Source: UBA6136 sp041158345 (GTDB lineage: Bacteria; Pseudomonadota; Gammaproteobacteria; Methylococcales; Methylococcaceae). Taken from it: a stretch of DNA of 41,712 nucleotides. Position numbers and translations under genes: made by a program. Every line of letters starts with the position of its first letter. The stretch's first letter is position 1. Shown piece by piece: positions 33,470-40,173 of the stretch. The DNA lies in contig JBEBBO010000037.1 in NCBI GenBank assembly GCA_041158345.1, positions 1-41,712 of the forward strand, in the 5' to 3' direction. The notes beneath the pieces were generated by a model. The model saw nothing but the letters and a program-made list of their open reading frames with translations, had not been told where the DNA came from and ran no database searches.

Positions 33470-33506
33470 TTGACCTCGCTTGATTGAATGAAAATAATAC
33501 ATTCAA
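33470..33506 (+). promoter_or_regulatory. Sigma-70 promoter with overlapping palindrome before csp
   Basis: TTGACC (33470-33475), exactly 17 bp, then AATAAT (33493-33498) form a good sigma-70 promoter. TTGAATG and CATTCAA (33484-33506) form a perfect 7-bp inverted repeat with a 9-nt spacer that overlaps the -10 box, a layout expected of a repressor or MerR-like operator. It lies about 100 bp upstream of the copper-storage gene. Confidence 0.55.
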
Positions 33507-33598
33507 GATATGACATATATATAAATATATTAGACATATCCAAGGCCACGGCCTCTTAATCTAAGGCGTGTCACAAACCTAAATATAATGGGTTAAAA

Positions 33599-33919
33599 AT
33601 GAATAAATATGATTCCTGTGTTGCCGCTTGTCAGGCGTGTATTGTTGAGTGCGAAAAGTGCATTGCATCCTGCCTTGAGCACCCCGAGCACATGGCCGGC
33701 TGCATCAAGACTTGTCTTGATTGCATTGATTTTTGCCGTCTGTGCATCTCACTCATGGCGAGAAATTCGCCATTTTGCGCTGCCCTTTGCGAACTGTGCG
33801 CTAAGGCTTGCGAAGCCTGTGCCAACGCCTGTGAAAAGCACAGCGCCCACCATGCTTGCTGCAAGGCCTGCGCTGAGTCCTGCCGCGCCTGCGCTTCTGC
33901 TTGCCACGGCTGCTGCTAA
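33599..33919 (+). CDS. Four-helix-bundle copper storage protein (Csp family)
   Basis: A 106-residue protein with 25 cysteines, arranged in CxxxC and CxxC repeats along helices (VAACQACIVECEKCIASC; CIKTCLDCIDFCRLC; CAALCELCAKACEACANAC; CCKACAESCRACASAC). This is the DUF326/Csp signature; Csp proteins bind many Cu(I) ions inside a four-helix bundle. No signal peptide is present, so it is the cytosolic (Csp3-like) form. It has its own promoter and likely operator, and is followed by a stem-loop; it should buffer Cu(I) for the neighbouring pump and membrane proteins. Confidence 0.92.
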   Translation: MNKYDSCVAACQACIVECEKCIASCLEHPEHMAGCIKTCLDCIDFCRLCISLMARNSPFCAALCELCAKACEACANACEKHSAHHACCKACAESCRACASACHGCC

Positions 33920-33931
33920 GTAATCAGCATG

Positions 33932-33963
33932 AGTCCCCCCCGAACTTCTCTTGGGGGGGGCTT
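33932..33963 (+). terminator. G/C-run stem-loop after csp
   Basis: C7 (33935-33941) pairs with G7 of the run at 33953-33960; the stem extends with AG/CT across an intervening T-G wobble. The loop is GAACTTCTCTT. It lies 13 bp after the csp stop. There is no clean T-run, so termination may be partial. Confidence 0.5.
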
Positions 33964-34016
33964 CTGCCATCACCACGCCACTGGCGCACGAATTAAGCGC
34001 CTATCTATTCATTAAA

Positions 34017-34034
34017 AGCCCCATACCAGGGGCT
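34017..34034 (+). other. Short leader hairpin before the first Met-rich membrane gene
   Basis: AGCCCC-ATACCA-GGGGCT, a perfect 6-bp stem with a 6-nt loop, ends 23 bp before the ATG. It may be a 5'-leader structure or a weak attenuator. Confidence 0.35.
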
Positions 34035-34057
34035 AACCTCTGGTTTCGGAGACAACA

Positions 34058-35068
34058 ATGCCTGTTGAAAAAGAGCCGCACTTTGAGGTTCGCCTTCGCG
34101 TCGATCGGTCACGAATGGCCCTGGTGAGTATTGAGTTCGACGGTAAGGAATATGATCTCTCACCCAAAAATATCGGGCCAGAGACCGGGCATAGCCACAG
34201 CCTGCATTCGCATCATCACGAACATCAGGAAATTCGGGACACGATCCCCACTCCAGCCGTTATCGGCGACCAACACGGCCAAAAAAGTAAAAAACTCCTG
34301 GTTCGCCAACTGCTTTTTGGGGTTTTGACGATGATCTTTCTTTTGGTGAGCCAAGCAGCGCTCGCGAGGTTCATCCTAAAAGATCAACTAGGTCGCCTCT
34401 GGAGTTTTGCCCCTTGGACCCTTTACCTTGATCTCACGGTCGTTTCCTTAGTGGCGACCATTGGTTACCTTCGAATGTACCGTTATGCCCAGACGAATCA
34501 TATGACCAGCATGATGATCGGCATGACTGTCGGCATGCAGGTTGGAATGATGACTGGCGGGGTGATTGGCGCCACTGATGGCTATTTTGCGGGCGCGATG
34601 GTGGGCGTTGGACTTGGAACTCTACTGGGCCTCACGACATCCTGGTGCTGCGGACCAATGGCCATCACGCAAAGCCTGATGTCGGCTGTAATGGGCGGAA
34701 CCATGGGCGCCATGATTGTCTCAATGATGCCGCCAGATCAACTCAATTTCTTCATGCCCCTTTTCACCATTTTGAATCTGGCGATCCTGATTTGGTTTAC
34801 GCGACTATTTTTCAAGGACTGCGTGATCGGTGAGCAGTGCGCTCTTCTAAGACCAATGAACCTTGGAACGATGGTGGGAACATCCGTGACAGCAGTCACG
34901 ATACTTTCAGGGCTCATGCTATTAAATCCTAAAACCCCAACATTGGTTCAGAAGGAAATCCTGGATAAGCTCAACCCTTTCCAAGCCAATGAAAGCCAGT
35001 CATTTCCCGAGGGGAGCGCTAAAAATCCAAGCGAGATGAACTGTGGCGGCAACATGAAGAAACCATAG
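34058..35068 (+). CDS. Met/Gly-rich membrane protein with His-rich N-terminus (paralogue 1)
   Basis: Unrecognised family, 336 residues. A soluble N-terminal part contains FEVRLRVDRSRMALVSIEFDGKEYDLSP, then a histidine cluster (about 45-57, GHSHSLHSHHHEHQ). Four to six TM segments follow, with a glycine-zipper/Met-rich core: IGMTVGMQVGMMTGGVIGATDGYFAGAMVGVGLG, then SWCCGPMAI, MGGTMGAMIVSMM. The tail ends EMNCGGNMKKP. Met, Cys and His placement indicates a soft-metal (Cu) transport or storage role; this is inference. A strongly similar gene lies convergent at 35079-36080. Confidence 0.6.
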   Translation: MPVEKEPHFEVRLRVDRSRMALVSIEFDGKEYDLSPKNIGPETGHSHSLHSHHHEHQEIRDTIPTPAVIGDQHGQKSKKLLVRQLLFGVLTMIFLLVSQAALARFILKDQLGRLWSFAPWTLYLDLTVVSLVATIGYLRMYRYAQTNHMTSMMIGMTVGMQVGMMTGGVIGATDGYFAGAMVGVGLGTLLGLTTSWCCGPMAITQSLMSAVMGGTMGAMIVSMMPPDQLNFFMPLFTILNLAILIWFTRLFFKDCVIGEQCALLRPMNLGTMVGTSVTAVTILSGLMLLNPKTPTLVQKEILDKLNPFQANESQSFPEGSAKNPSEMNCGGNMKKP

Positions 35069-35078
35069 CGCATGAGCC

Positions 35079-36080
35079 TCACCTGTTTTCGCGCTCCATC
35101 ATCATTGCCCCACAACCCATTTGAGGAACTCGGCGGCTTGCGCCTTTTTGCGTTTCCTTCGCTTCAAACGGGTTTTCACTATCACCGGATGCCGGGCTTC
35201 CGACCTCACTGCTCTCCAAGGCCATGGCACCGCGCGGCCCAAACAGCACAAGAGCTGCCAACCCGGTCGTCGTCAAGAGCGTCGCGAGGAGAAGGGCTGG
35301 AAACCCAAGGGGTTTTTTCGTGGGGCAGCGGCCTTGAACCACACATTCTCTGTAGAAAATGTAGGTAAAGCACATCAGGATCAAAACATTAATTCCAGTA
35401 AAGAAGGGCATAAAAATAAGGACGTTGTCCGGCAACATCATGACAACAACCATTGCCCCCATGGGGCCGCCCATAACACCCCCCATCAAGCCATGGAGAA
35501 CCGCCATGGAACCACAGCACCAAGCTGTCAGGACGCCATAGAAAGCTCCCAGCCCCATCCCGACCATGGAACCCACAAAAAAACCGTTGGTGGCACCTAG
35601 AACACCCCCGACCATGGTGCCAACCTGCATGCCAATCGTCATGCCAATCAACATGCCCACAGTGTGCCCCGCATTTGCATAAATGTAGGACCGCAAATAA
35701 CTCAATGTTGAAACCAGAGCCACCACGCTGACATCGAGATAAAAAATCCAAAGCCCGTAATGTTCTTCAAGATTGGCATGAGCGGGTCCCGCCCAGCGTG
35801 CGAGTAGAAACTGTCCCAAGATAATTAGAAATAGGGTGACTGCTGCATTGCGGATCAAGCGCAATACAGAGTGTCTGGCCTCGTCAAACGGATAAATAAT
35901 GTCCGAGCTTGCTGCTTCAGAGGCCGATGATTCATTGCAGGATGACTCAGGGGAAACATCGATCTCCCTGCCATTGACACGCACTCCCAGGAATTTCCCA
36001 TCAGAATCCAGACGAATTTTGAGATCGATTTCCTGACTTTCAGGGTTTTCGGAAGAATCCCCGCAACACGATTCGGCCAT
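35079..36080 (-). CDS. Met/Gly-rich membrane protein (paralogue 2)
   Basis: Unrecognised family, 333 residues, beginning MAESCCGDS (ATG at 36080, after GGAAGAG; a GTG at 36092 is an alternative). The N-terminal part IDLKIRLDSDGKFLGVRVNGREIDVSP aligns with paralogue 1 but has Cys (SCCGD, SSCNES) where paralogue 1 has His. The core is strongly conserved: YLDVSVVALVSTLSYLRSY, GMTIGMQVGTMVGGVLGATNGFFVGSMVGMGLG, TAWCCGSMAV, MGGPMGAMVVVMM, and the tail ENPFEAKE...MGCGAMMM. The genes are 10 bp apart and convergent, so arose by duplication and inversion or by transfer. Possibly a heteromeric metal channel or exporter. Confidence 0.6.
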   Translation of the reverse strand: MAESCCGDSSENPESQEIDLKIRLDSDGKFLGVRVNGREIDVSPESSCNESSASEAASSDIIYPFDEARHSVLRLIRNAAVTLFLIILGQFLLARWAGPAHANLEEHYGLWIFYLDVSVVALVSTLSYLRSYIYANAGHTVGMLIGMTIGMQVGTMVGGVLGATNGFFVGSMVGMGLGAFYGVLTAWCCGSMAVLHGLMGGVMGGPMGAMVVVMMLPDNVLIFMPFFTGINVLILMCFTYIFYRECVVQGRCPTKKPLGFPALLLATLLTTTGLAALVLFGPRGAMALESSEVGSPASGDSENPFEAKETQKGASRRVPQMGCGAMMMERENR

Positions 36081-36175
36081 AATCTCTTCCACGTAAAGGC
36101 TTAAACTAAAAACCCATCCCCGGGTAATTGGCTTATCAGGCTATGCGCGCATTCTAACCCGCAGATGGCAACAGC

Positions 36176-36412
36176 CTAGCAAGGTTCACCCTGAGATATC
36201 CTCGATTTCGCACGACCCTTGCCATCCATAAAAAAATGCCGGGCAAGCCGCTCGATTTCTTCCCTCTCTTGCATCGAAAGTTCTGACGAAACACATCGAA
36301 AAAGAGCCTCGAATGTTCGTCGATCATAGTCAGTTGCCGGCCAAGACATTGCTTCGCAAAACGCGGTCAACTCCGCTAGCGCCGGGGAACTCGGTAATAC
36401 AGTGAAACTCAT
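36176..36412 (-). CDS. Small hypothetical protein
   Basis: A 78-residue protein, SPALAELTAFCEAMSWPATDYDRRTFEALFRCVSSELSMQEREEIERLARHFF, helical and mixed charge with three Cys. No family recognised. No strong ribosome site is visible (GATCAGCG before ATG). It may be a genuine small accessory gene; support is limited to the coherent composition and position. Confidence 0.4.
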   Translation of the reverse strand: MSFTVLPSSPALAELTAFCEAMSWPATDYDRRTFEALFRCVSSELSMQEREEIERLARHFFMDGKGRAKSRISQGEPC

Positions 36413-37064
36413 CGCTGATCAGTACAAAAAGTGTCGCGCAAAAGAAAGCCTGGAAACGACTGCCGGAAACCTGTGGCCCCCTGTCGAAATCCAGGCCCAA
36501 AAATTAAGAGTAAGAGCTGGAAAACACTCGGATAATTAAAAGCACAGATCATGCCACTGGATTCAGCCAATCAACCTCCCGGCCACACGCATTAACTGCG
36601 GGCCCCTTTCCTTGATCGGTCCTGATACAGTTGGAGCGCCCATCCATGGCGCTTACAGGATATGGCGCATGCGGTGTGTGAAATCACGCATTTCCACAAA
36701 GCATCCAGATTCAACCCTACGCCCATAAGACGAGCGACAACCCGCCAACAAACAGCTTTATATTCATATGGTTACGAAAGCAGGGCAAAAACAAGCCAAT
36801 CCAACCGACCTCGCATAACTACGGCATCCTCAGAGTTTCGTTCACAGACTTATCCACAGAATCTGTGGATAAGCTTTGATGCGCGCCTTCGCCACCAAAC
36901 ACCAAGCTCGCAACCCCTTAATTCGGCAGTGTTTTTGGGCTCTTCATCCCAAAGCGTTTTCGTCCCAACACCAAGGGGGTCGAAAGTGGCCCATTTATTG
37001 CTTGACCATTCAGCGAGCAGGTTGCTGTTCCAGTGACCTTCATTTTTTCTGGATGAGGTTTGTG
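36413..37064. other. 650-bp stretch without a convincing gene
   Basis: Open frames here have poor composition and no ribosome sites. The stretch holds AGCGCC-N7-GGCGCT (36635-36653 area) and the pair of inverted DnaA-type boxes at 36849-36873; otherwise I see nothing. It precedes a phage-like gene and could be a remnant of a mobile element. Confidence 0.5.
36849..36873. promoter_or_regulatory. Two perfect inverted DnaA boxes (12-1-12 palindrome)
   Basis: CTTATCCACAGA and TCTGTGGATAAG are exact complements around one base. Each arm contains the consensus DnaA box TTATCCACA (36850-36858; reverse at 36864-36872). It may titrate DnaA, regulate the phage-like gene, or belong to an origin; no AT-rich unwinding element, dnaA or rep gene is seen. 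Confidence 0.6.
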
Positions 37065-37520
37065 ATGGAAAGAAAGTCAGCACACAAGATTCAGGTAGGT
37101 CATCGCTACGGGCATTGGGTCATCATCGGTGAAGTCCAACGTATCGGTGGCGATATGCGTTACTTGTGCCAGTGCGGATGTGGAACCGAGAAACTGGTTT
37201 CAGCAATTACGTTGCGAAACGGCTCTTCGACCAGCTGTGGATGCATGCGAAAGGAGAAGCCCCCCAGGATTTCAGATTTTGAACTCCAACCCACTCCGGC
37301 CGATATTCAGGAGATTTTCAACCTGATCAGTCAGGGCTGCCTTCCGCCAGCTGACCAATTCAGTATCGTAGACGGCGCGCCCTCGTGGACTCTTCCTGCA
37401 ATCGCAAAAATCCTTGGGATCGGAAGATCGGAATTAATTCGGCATATCGAAAAAGCCGGCCCCCGGTTTTCATCGGAATCGAGGGGTGCCATGACCGAGG
37501 CCTACTCAGCCACAACCTGA
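37065..37520 (+). CDS. Phage-like protein with Cys zinc site and C-terminal HTH
   Basis: A 151-residue protein. The first half has GHRYGHWVIIGEV and CQCGCGTEKLVSAITLRNGSSTSCGCMRKE, the CxCxCG...SCGC site seen in many phage and mobile-element proteins of unknown function, often joined to a DNA-binding module. The second half ends with PSWTLPAIAKILGIGRSELIRHIEKAG, a plausible helix-turn-helix. It starts at ATG with GAGG 6 bases upstream. Probably a DNA-binding accessory protein of a mobile element; exact role unknown. Confidence 0.6.
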   Translation: MERKSAHKIQVGHRYGHWVIIGEVQRIGGDMRYLCQCGCGTEKLVSAITLRNGSSTSCGCMRKEKPPRISDFELQPTPADIQEIFNLISQGCLPPADQFSIVDGAPSWTLPAIAKILGIGRSELIRHIEKAGPRFSSESRGAMTEAYSATT

Positions 37521-37597
37521 ACCCAGAGAGTCACCATCCAAAGAAAGGGGGAAATCCTGGCGTTGCAACCTGGCGCCGCAACCGCCCCCTTTTTGAC

Positions 37598-38212
37598 TTA
37601 ACGCGCGCCAGGCAAACCCTGACCGCCCAACATCGTTGGTTTCGGTGGCGCCCATTTGAGATCGAGCACTTCCCCGCCTTTGAGTCGGATCCGTTGCATC
37701 ATCGATCCATCCTCTTCCTGCGCGTCGTTAACACCGTACATAAAATCAAAATAGTCGTGGTCTTTGCCTAACCATCGCGTTCTCGCCACCACAAAGAATT
37801 CGCCATCAGCGACATTCAGGAAAGAGAAGTCACCATCCTCATCACATTGCGCAGTGCGCGTTGCCGCATAGAAGGCCTCAGCACCCTGAAAGGTAATCTC
37901 AGACTCTCGGGCATCCATCCGAAATGCAGTATCCATACTGCCGTACTTCCCCGAATCGATTTCATAGAACTTTCGAACCCATTCCTTCGCGTAGGGGGTT
38001 GCAGGCACGAGGCTCACACTGCTGTTCGCGCAGGTGACCAGTGTTCCACTGGCCATGGCCACCATGATTCGTCCCGTCACTTGATTCGTTCCCGGCTTTA
38101 AAAGTGCACGAGCCTTCACTTCATCAAAGGGGACGGACACACGGACCGGTCCGGATGACTGACAACCCACCAGGGCCAGAAAAAGAACGCCACTCCAGAA
38201 CTTGATTTGCAT
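37598..38212 (-). CDS. Putative lipoprotein with carboxypeptidase-regulatory-like domain
   Basis: A 204-residue envelope protein with a lipobox (ALVGC, Cys17). The body contains VTGRIMVAMASGTLVTCANSSVSLVPATPYAKEW and a second segment TRTAQCDEDGDFSFLNVADGEFFVVARTRW, a pattern of beta-sandwich carboxypeptidase-regulatory domains, which bind or present surface ligands. The tail is Pro/Gly-rich. It stands alone between the phage-like gene and a small gene of opposite strand. Function is unknown. Confidence 0.7.
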   Translation of the reverse strand: MQIKFWSGVLFLALVGCQSSGPVRVSVPFDEVKARALLKPGTNQVTGRIMVAMASGTLVTCANSSVSLVPATPYAKEWVRKFYEIDSGKYGSMDTAFRMDARESEITFQGAEAFYAATRTAQCDEDGDFSFLNVADGEFFVVARTRWLGKDHDYFDFMYGVNDAQEEDGSMMQRIRLKGGEVLDLKWAPPKPTMLGGQGLPGAR

Positions 38213-38366
38213 GAGTTCACCGAAAAAAACGGATGGACCAATCCCGAAAGGACCCTCCCTTCGGAACTTTTAGGGGCTGACCGAATTCTAACCGATCGTT
38301 AAGACAGACTCTTTGAGAGTTGGCTCTTGGAACGATGAGACCCACAGAAGACCCGGGGTAAGATTT

Positions 38367-38567
38367 ATGATTTATGGACAAAATCTGATCATGACTCGAG
38401 AGATGCTCGATTGCTATCGCAGGGACATCCACAGCCATCACCCGGTATTCTCAACCCAAGCCGCTCAATCCTTAAAAGAGTGTATCGAGCGAGGCGGTAG
38501 CTTTGATTGCGAGGCGACCCGCTTGAGCGCACTAACCCTCTATTCTTCGCTGCTGGGTAATCCTTAG
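38367..38567 (+). CDS. Small hypothetical protein
   Basis: A 66-residue protein (IYGQNLIMTREMLDCYRRDIHSHHPVFSTQAAQSLKECIERGGSFDCEATRLSALTLYSSLLG), no family recognised. GGGGTAAG lies just upstream of the ATG at 38367; an internal ATG at 38391 is an alternative. Low confidence that it is expressed. Confidence 0.35.
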   Translation: MIYGQNLIMTREMLDCYRRDIHSHHPVFSTQAAQSLKECIERGGSFDCEATRLSALTLYSSLLGNP

Positions 38568-38619
38568 CCCCTCATCCCCGCCCCCCAGTTGGTCTACAAT
38601 GACCTTCAGTTATTGTGGA

Positions 38620-38638
38620 TTTATGCAGTCTGCATAAA
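38620..38638. promoter_or_regulatory. Palindrome just before the Kdo hydroxylase ribosome site
   Basis: TTTATGCAG and CTGCATAAA are exact complements around one base, a few bases before the ribosome site GGGAGG. It could be an operator or, in the RNA, a hairpin affecting translation. Confidence 0.45.
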
Positions 38639-38652
38639 CACTGGGAGGATGA

Positions 38653-39540
38653 ATGCAGCTTGATGTCGTCTCTGAATTCCCGCGCAGTTCCTGGGGTCAT
38701 GAGGGCCAATCGACCGACCAGGGGTTGGAGTCCCTTTTGGAAGCGGGAAGAGTAATTTACTTTCCGAACCTCAAATTCGCGCTGAGCGAGGCAGAAACCC
38801 GCTTCCTCGACCCCAGTTGGTCCGATGGCAAATCCAAAAATATCAGCTTGCGCGGAAAAGACTTACCTCTTCAAGGCGCTAGCGGATCCGATCATGATAT
38901 CCAAGCCCTGAGAAGCTTGGTTTCCCGCTTCAGTGAGCATGCTGAAAGTCTGGTCGACACGCTTTTTCCGACTTACCGAGGGCATCTTCGCAAGGGATTT
39001 ACTTCCTATCGACCGGCACACGTAGAAACCCGAGTCACCAGTTGGAGAAAGGATGACACCCGCCTCCATGTCGATTCATTTCCATCCAATCCCACGAGGG
39101 GGCTCAGGCTGCTCAGGGTCTTTACCAACATTAACCCTAACGGCGTTCCCAGAACCTGGCGGGTGGGTGAGCCTTTCAGGGACTACGCGACCCGATTTGT
39201 GCCGAAAGCCCACTCGATGTGGCCTGGACAAGCGTGGACCATGAACCTACTGGGACTGACCAAATCGAAACGATCCCCCTATGATCATCTGATGGGGCAA
39301 CTTCATGATTTGGGAAAGTTTGATCTTGCTTATCAAAACCAGGCCCCACAGCTGACCTTGGACATCCCCCCTGGCGCGACTTGGGTCGTCTTCTCAGATC
39401 AGGTACTTCATGCGGTCATGTCCGGGCAGTTCATGCTGGAACAGACGTTCTATCTGAAACCTGAGCACCTGATGGACCCATCCAATGGTCCGCTGAGCAT
39501 TCTGGAACAGCTCACCGGACGCCCCCTGCTGGACCATTGA
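38653..39540 (+). CDS. kdoO: 3-deoxy-D-manno-oct-2-ulosonic acid (Kdo) hydroxylase
   Basis: A 295-residue Kdo hydroxylase-family protein that converts the outer Kdo of lipid A to Ko by Fe(II)/alpha-ketoglutarate-dependent oxidation. The Fe(II) facial triad is likely His139 and Asp141 (TRLHVDSFPSNPTRGLRLLRVFTNINP) with His253 (DQVLHAVMSGQFMLEQTFYL). KSPYDHLMGQLHDLG-type sequence supports the family. It starts at ATG with GGGAGG upstream. It implies a modified LPS core, more resistant to acid cleavage. The following nitroreductase gene starts 2 bp after its stop, so it is an operon. Confidence 0.88.
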   Translation: MQLDVVSEFPRSSWGHEGQSTDQGLESLLEAGRVIYFPNLKFALSEAETRFLDPSWSDGKSKNISLRGKDLPLQGASGSDHDIQALRSLVSRFSEHAESLVDTLFPTYRGHLRKGFTSYRPAHVETRVTSWRKDDTRLHVDSFPSNPTRGLRLLRVFTNINPNGVPRTWRVGEPFRDYATRFVPKAHSMWPGQAWTMNLLGLTKSKRSPYDHLMGQLHDLGKFDLAYQNQAPQLTLDIPPGATWVVFSDQVLHAVMSGQFMLEQTFYLKPEHLMDPSNGPLSILEQLTGRPLLDH

Positions 39541-39541
39541 C

Positions 39542-40123
39542 ATGTTCTCTAAGCCCGCACACACCAAAACCGATATCCATCCTCTGCTTCAGAACCGTTG
39601 GAGCGGCAGAGCATTTGACGCAAACCGTGCGATAGAGAAAGAAAAAATTGACGCGCTCGCAGAAGCCGCCCGGTGGGCGCCCTCCAGCATGAATGCACAA
39701 CCTTGGCGACTGACCGCCATCTTTCGCGAGCAAATGGCGATCTGGACTTCAGTCAAAGAATGCTTGGCCGCGTCCAATCAAACATGGGCCGATCAGGCGC
39801 CTATGCTCTTGGTCATTGCCTCTGAAACCCAGTTTACGGATGGAAAACCCAATCGTTGGGCTGCCTACGACACTGGGGCAGCCATGATGGCACTCTCCAT
39901 TGAAGCCACGCATCAAGGCCTGATGGTTCACCAAATGGGGGGGTTTAACCCGGAACGACTCCGGGAGGTCCTGGCCGCCCCTACAACCTGGAATTTATTG
40001 GCTGTCGCGGCCATTGGCTATCAATTGCCCAAAGATAAAATCCCCGCAGCGGTGCTTGAGCGCGAATTGGCCGAACGTTCGCGAAACGCCACAGATACCT
40101 TCTGGAAGGCACCGCCGACCTGA
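39542..40123 (+). CDS. Nitroreductase-family flavoprotein
   Basis: A 193-residue FMN-dependent NAD(P)H oxidoreductase. Characteristic segments are LLQNRWSGRAFDANRAIEKEKIDALAEAARWAPSSMNAQPWRL (FMN contacts and active region), DTGAAMMALSIEATHQGLMVHQMGGF, and VAAIGYQLPKDK. Possible substrates include nitroaromatics and quinones; none is fixed. It lies 1 bp after the Kdo hydroxylase gene and is probably co-translated. Confidence 0.9.
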   Translation: MFSKPAHTKTDIHPLLQNRWSGRAFDANRAIEKEKIDALAEAARWAPSSMNAQPWRLTAIFREQMAIWTSVKECLAASNQTWADQAPMLLVIASETQFTDGKPNRWAAYDTGAAMMALSIEATHQGLMVHQMGGFNPERLREVLAAPTTWNLLAVAAIGYQLPKDKIPAAVLERELAERSRNATDTFWKAPPT

Positions 40124-40173
40124 GCCCTTCACTCTGTTAGCCCAAGCCCTGATCCTTTGGATGGAGGGCCCCG

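Noticed and set aside
33543..33554. AGGCC-AC-GGCCT palindrome before csp
   Set aside because: Arms of only five bases, expected by chance; the larger palindrome at 33484 is a better operator candidate.
36662..37036. 124-codon plus-strand open frame in the gene-poor stretch
   Set aside because: Low-complexity Ser/Arg/Pro-rich translation, no ribosome site, and it runs through the DnaA-box palindrome.
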